NCBI RefSeq assembly: GCF_025963695.1
Contig: NZ_JAOQAH010000084.1
Location: 1-64,000 of the forward strand
Source: Segetibacter sp.
Lineage (GTDB): Bacteria > Bacteroidota > Bacteroidia > Chitinophagales > Chitinophagaceae
Length of the DNA: 64,000 bases
Reading direction: 5' to 3'
Positions 60,811 through 64,000 of the stretch are shown piece after piece. Position 1 is the first letter of the stretch. Each line of letters begins with the position of its first letter. The notes below the pieces were generated by a model, which was not told the DNA's origin, did not search any database, and worked only from the letters and a program-made list of their open reading frames with translations. The translations under genes and the position numbers were made by a program.

Positions 60811-62580
60811 CTACGGCTTGGTGTTGGTGCTTTTCTTTTTGGTTGTTTTGGGATAAAGTTTTTTTGCCTTCGAGATCAAATCAACAAATTCCATTTGTAA
60901 CAGATCTTTTCGATTTGCAGAAGAGGTGGCGAGGTTATACAAATCGTCCCAGGAATACGAATTAGAAAACTCGGACTGTTTTAGTAATATTCCGAACATG
61001 ATAACGGAAGAGGCAAACCGCAAACAACTATCTGCAGTTTGATAGTTAAAAACAGCATTGTATTTTTCTTTTATAGTTTCATTGTTTCCGGGTACTTTAT
61101 ACGATAGCTGCAAAGAGGTCAGGGGAAGTTCATTTATGCCTTTACCATCTGTAGCTTTAGAAGGATTTAGGACTATTTCAAAGACTGCTAACAAAGAATG
61201 CCCACTTCCAACCTCTCCACCTTGAAGCACTGTAGCCTTGTCTGCTACCGCGCTTTTTTTGTTATCAAATCCTATCAACCTGTATTTTTCAACAAGGTTA
61301 GCATCGAACGTGGCAATTAAAAAAACATTGTTTGCTACAGTGTATATTGTTTGCGCAAATTCTTCTACCAGCACTTTTTCGGCTTCACTCTCATTGTCTA
61401 AGTAGGCAAAATTTCCGTGACCTTTTTTTGCTAACAATTCTAATTTACTGTCTTTATAGTTACCCATCCCGACACCGAGACAGGTAAGATAAATGCCTGC
61501 TTTGCTCTCCTGGCTTATCAGATCTTCGAGGTCTTTTTCGCTGGTTTGACCTACGTTAAAATCACCATCAGTTGCTAAAATCACCCTATTATTTCCATTG
61601 GGTATAAAAGTTCTTTTTGCAAGCTTGTAGGCAGTACGAATAGCCGATGCACCCGGTGTTGATCCGTGAGGTCTTAAACCTTCAATTGCTTCAATAATCT
61701 GTTGTTTATAAAGGCCCGACGTTGCCTGTAGAAGTTCTGTTACCTGGTCTCCATAAGTAACAATAGAAACCTGATCCTTCGTTCTAAGATTTTCACTCAA
61801 GAGTTTAAAGGCGCTTTTTAGTAACGGTAAGCGGTTAGGCATGTCCATGCTAGCAGAAACATCAATCAAAAAAATAAGATTTGCAGGTGGGGTATTATCG
61901 AGATTTATTTTTTTTGCCTTCAGGTTTATAAACAATAGACGGTTATTCTTATTCCACGGGCATTCTGTAACGTTTGAGTTAAATGAGAAAGTTTGTTCTT
62001 GATTGATTTCTCCCTTTGTTCTCAGGTTAAAGTAATTCAGCATTTCTTCAATTCTTACAGCATCAGCGGGTGGTTTTTCTTTCTGATTTAAAAATCTTCT
62101 TATATTACTGTAACTAGCCCTATTAACGTGAATTGCAAAACCTGTTTCCGGAGAGCTTTTAGTAGGAACAAATGGGTTTTCTATAGTGGAAGAATACGTT
62201 TCACCATCCCCCAGGCTTACCTCGATATTTGAAGGATGAAGATTTTTTGTAAACGAAGCCAACTGGAGAGTGGTAGAGGTAGCTTTCCTGGTAGTACTTT
62301 TTAAAGTAAAATGGCCATATTCAGTTGTAACAACGGCTGTCTTTAAAGTATCATAACCTGGTAAATAAAAAGTTATGGTATCAACCTTAAGACTTGTGGG
62401 TATTCCGAAAGTACCTGAACTTCCGGTAATGAAAGGATAGGTGCCTTTTGAAAAAAGGGTAATTCGGGCACCTTGTAATCCTGTACCTTTTTCATCCTTC
62501 AACTCACCCCTCAGATAATATTGCGACTGGGCAGTTGCCGTTATTAGCAATAAAAATATAATTAATGCAAGTAACCGCAC
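60811..62580 (-). CDS. Exported VWA-domain protein (YfbK-like) with N-terminal carboxypeptidase-regulatory-like domain
   Basis: A 589-residue protein. Signal peptide 1-19 (ending AQSQ); Ig-like carboxypeptidase-regulatory domain about 20-95 (LRGELKDEKGTGLQGARITL); VWF_N-like segment (about 145-205: FAIHVNRASYSNIRRFLNQK, AVRIEEMLNYFN); VWA domain about 230-400 with an intact MIDAS motif (FLIDVSASMDM, a Thr in the middle, LATDGDFNVGQ); and a C-terminal YfbK/DUF3520-type region (ATFDANLVEKYRLIGFDNK). It ends in a Lys-rich tail. VWA domains bind protein ligands through a metal ion, so an envelope or surface binding role is likely. Monocistronic; downstream is the dnaJ terminator. Confidence 0.85.
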   Translation of the reverse strand: MRLLALIIFLLLITATAQSQYYLRGELKDEKGTGLQGARITLFSKGTYPFITGSSGTFGIPTSLKVDTITFYLPGYDTLKTAVVTTEYGHFTLKSTTRKATSTTLQLASFTKNLHPSNIEVSLGDGETYSSTIENPFVPTKSSPETGFAIHVNRASYSNIRRFLNQKEKPPADAVRIEEMLNYFNLRTKGEINQEQTFSFNSNVTECPWNKNNRLLFINLKAKKINLDNTPPANLIFLIDVSASMDMPNRLPLLKSAFKLLSENLRTKDQVSIVTYGDQVTELLQATSGLYKQQIIEAIEGLRPHGSTPGASAIRTAYKLAKRTFIPNGNNRVILATDGDFNVGQTSEKDLEDLISQESKAGIYLTCLGVGMGNYKDSKLELLAKKGHGNFAYLDNESEAEKVLVEEFAQTIYTVANNVFLIATFDANLVEKYRLIGFDNKKSAVADKATVLQGGEVGSGHSLLAVFEIVLNPSKATDGKGINELPLTSLQLSYKVPGNNETIKEKYNAVFNYQTADSCLRFASSVIMFGILLKQSEFSNSYSWDDLYNLATSSANRKDLLQMEFVDLISKAKKLYPKTTKKKSTNTKP

Positions 62581-62645
62581 AGTTAAGAGGTTTAAGATGA
62601 CAATAAAAATAATGTTTTATTTGTTGTCAGCCCGTAGTAACCCGA

Positions 62646-63185
62646 CTACTCTTCTTTAAGCTGGTATAGTTGCGAAAAGTTTCTGCCTAGTCCATTATAG
62701 TCAAGACCATAACCAACTACAAATTTATTCGGAATGGAAAAGCAAGTATAGTCAATGTTAACAGGATGCACTGTTGCATCAGGCTTATGAAGCAATACTG
62801 CAATTTTTAATGAGGCAGGTTGTTGATTAAATACTTGCGGAAGAAATTGACTGAGTGTTTTACCGGTGTCTATGATATCCTCTAAAATGATGATATCCCG
62901 ACCGGATATATCTGTATCAAGACCAATAGCAGTAATAACTTGTCCTGAACTTTTTGTGCCTTTATAAGACGCTAGTTTTATAAAACAAATTTCAGCCTCA
63001 ATGGTAAGATATTTAAAGAGGTCAGCAGAAAACATGAACGAACCATTGAGAATAGAAATAAAAAGGGGTCTTTTATTATTGTAATCAGTGCTGATCTTTT
63101 TTGCCAGTTGCTTCACTTTTTCAATGATTTCTTCTTCAGATAAATAAGGTATAAAAGATTTATCATGAACATGTATTGTAGACAT
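62646..63185 (-). CDS. hpt: Hypoxanthine phosphoribosyltransferase
   Basis: Salvages hypoxanthine (and usually guanine) to IMP/GMP with PRPP. The 179-residue protein has ISILNGSFMF near residue 45, the flexible-loop region IKLASYKGTKSSGQV, the PRPP-binding signature DIIILEDIIDTGKTL, KIAVLLHKPDATV and the base-recognition end FVVGYGLDYNGLGRN. I chose ATG 63185 (MSTIHVHDKSF); the frame is open to 63206. It lies 12-33 nt downstream of the glucosaminidase gene, probably in one transcript. Confidence 0.95.
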   Translation of the reverse strand: MSTIHVHDKSFIPYLSEEEIIEKVKQLAKKISTDYNNKRPLFISILNGSFMFSADLFKYLTIEAEICFIKLASYKGTKSSGQVITAIGLDTDISGRDIIILEDIIDTGKTLSQFLPQVFNQQPASLKIAVLLHKPDATVHPVNIDYTCFSIPNKFVVGYGLDYNGLGRNFSQLYQLKEE

Positions 63186-63217
63186 CGGGCATTTTTTGCG
63201 ACACAAGATAAGTCTAA

Positions 63218-64000
63218 TTACATATTGGATCCGCTTTTATAAGAAGCTGCTGAAGCTAATCTTGGAGAAGAAGGGGCAGGGTATTTAAGGTAAATCTTTT
63301 CACCGATAGCTGGTTGCATTCCTTTTTGTAAACCATTAAACTCCATGATCGTTGATAGTTGTATACCTTCCTTTTGTGCTATGTCGTGCAAGGATTCGTT
63401 CTCCTCTACGATATGCAGATCTGTAGTTCCTTTTTTTTGTTTTTTCTGCAAGAAGATTAGCTGGTTTGAGGAAAGAATATCTGTCTGCTCTAATTCATTA
63501 AACTCTATTAACTTTTTTAAGCCCACGTTATAATTGTTTGCCAGTGCCAGTAACGAAGTTCCAGCTTCAGCATAAACAACTTTCGCCTCATTTATATTGA
63601 AAACCGAATTAAGGGGATATTTTAAATTTTTTAATTTTTCCTTACCTGAGTTTGTTGAAACAAAAATGGGCGCATTTTTCATCCTAGTCTCATTGTTCGC
63701 TTCTTCTAATTGTTTTTGATTGATACTTCCTGTAACAAATAAATCCTCCCTCGACTCCTGGCCCTGCATTGCAAGAAGGGTATATGATTGTAGATTGTTC
63801 TCAACAATTATTCTTATAAGTTGTTGTGCATAAGCCGGGTTGGTAGCGTAACCAGCTTTTCTTAATCCCTTAGCCCAACCCTCATAGTCAGTAGGATCGA
63901 GCTTGAAAAGAAAGGCATACATTGGGCGCGTCCTAAGAAAATCCGAATGGTCTTTGTACGAGTCTTCAACAGACGAATATTTCCTAAAACATTCATTCTT
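63218..64000 (-). CDS. Glucosaminidase-domain peptidoglycan hydrolase with LysM repeats, 5' end beyond window
   Basis: 260 codons are visible before the stop, and the frame continues off the window edge at 64000. The N-terminal part seen is the end of a mannosyl-glycoprotein endo-beta-N-acetylglucosaminidase-type domain (FRKYSSVEDSYKDHSDFL, then FKLDPTDYEGWAKGLRKAGY, ATNPAYAQQLIRIIVENNL), as in FlgJ-like and AcmA-like hydrolases that cut glycan strands. Two LysM modules follow (about residues 140-185: VVYAEAGTSLLALANNYNVG; and 200-245: LHIVEENESLHDIAQKEGIQ), which bind peptidoglycan. The missing part should carry a signal peptide and the catalytic Glu. It may be co-transcribed with hpt. Confidence 0.88.
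   Translation of the reverse strand, partial: KNECFRKYSSVEDSYKDHSDFLRTRPMYAFLFKLDPTDYEGWAKGLRKAGYATNPAYAQQLIRIIVENNLQSYTLLAMQGQESREDLFVTGSINQKQLEEANNETRMKNAPIFVSTNSGKEKLKNLKYPLNSVFNINEAKVVYAEAGTSLLALANNYNVGLKKLIEFNELEQTDILSSNQLIFLQKKQKKGTTDLHIVEENESLHDIAQKEGIQLSTIMEFNGLQKGMQPAIGEKIYLKYPAPSSPRLASAASYKSGSNM

Overview
The window comes from a member of the Bacteroidota, most likely the Chitinophagaceae or a close relative. The evidence is the set of type IX secretion system (T9SS) genes (PorU/PorV, PorP/SprF, and both type A and type B C-terminal sorting domains), a CarboxypepD_reg TonB-dependent receptor, promoters of the Bacteroidota form TTTG-N17-21-TAnnTTTG, general absence of Shine-Dalgarno sequences except before rpsU, and the gene order rpsU-xer-raiA-tRNAs-tuf-tRNA-Trp-secE-nusG. 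I see no insertion sequence, prophage or CRISPR array.

Layout. 1-5 kb: a glutathionylspermidine-synthase-like gene cut by the window edge, two hydrolases, a secreted protein and tyrS. 5-17 kb: two giant gingipain-like C25 proteins on either side of a PorV/PorQ-type barrel. 17-22.4 kb: RDD protein, HscA-like Hsp70, a polytopic membrane protein, a GT2 glycosyltransferase and riboflavin synthase. 22.4-27.8 kb: translation cluster with five tRNAs. 28-30 kb: a large T9SS type B surface protein.

30.8-44.6 kb is the most unusual part: lipoprotein, degenerate FHA protein, 32-residue membrane peptide, PP2C phosphatase with a transmembrane anchor and an exported domain, a 1430-residue fusion of a RodA/FtsW (SEDS) polymerase with a class B penicillin-binding protein, a canonical FHA protein, and three tandem transmembrane Ser/Thr kinases. 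The first kinase lacks the catalytic Asp and a metal-binding Asn and is a predicted pseudokinase. The gene order mirrors the actinobacterial fhaA-fhaB-pstP-rodA-pbpA-pknA-pknB locus, so this looks like a phospho-signalling module controlling a cell-wall synthase, with polymerase and transpeptidase in one chain. Two paralogous genes for small helical proteins lie on either side of the island; one was too short for routine ORF calling.

45.5-51.1 kb: leuC, leuD, a 2-isopropylmalate/citramalate synthase-type gene and leuB, interrupted by an inverted repeat pair and by a frameshifted four-helix-bundle (23S intervening sequence type) pseudogene. 51-64 kb: a TonB-dependent receptor with two operator-like boxes, a PorP/SprF protein, a T9SS cargo consisting of little more than signal peptide and sorting domain, an RlmI-like methyltransferase, grpE-dnaJ, a VWA-domain protein, hpt, and a glucosaminidase/LysM gene cut by the window end.

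A family of about 24-bp imperfect repeats with the core GTGCGACGCAAC or GAGTGACACAAC is scattered through the intergenic spaces (16 copies located), sometimes as inverted pairs. It resembles a REP-like element and is not explained by the genes.
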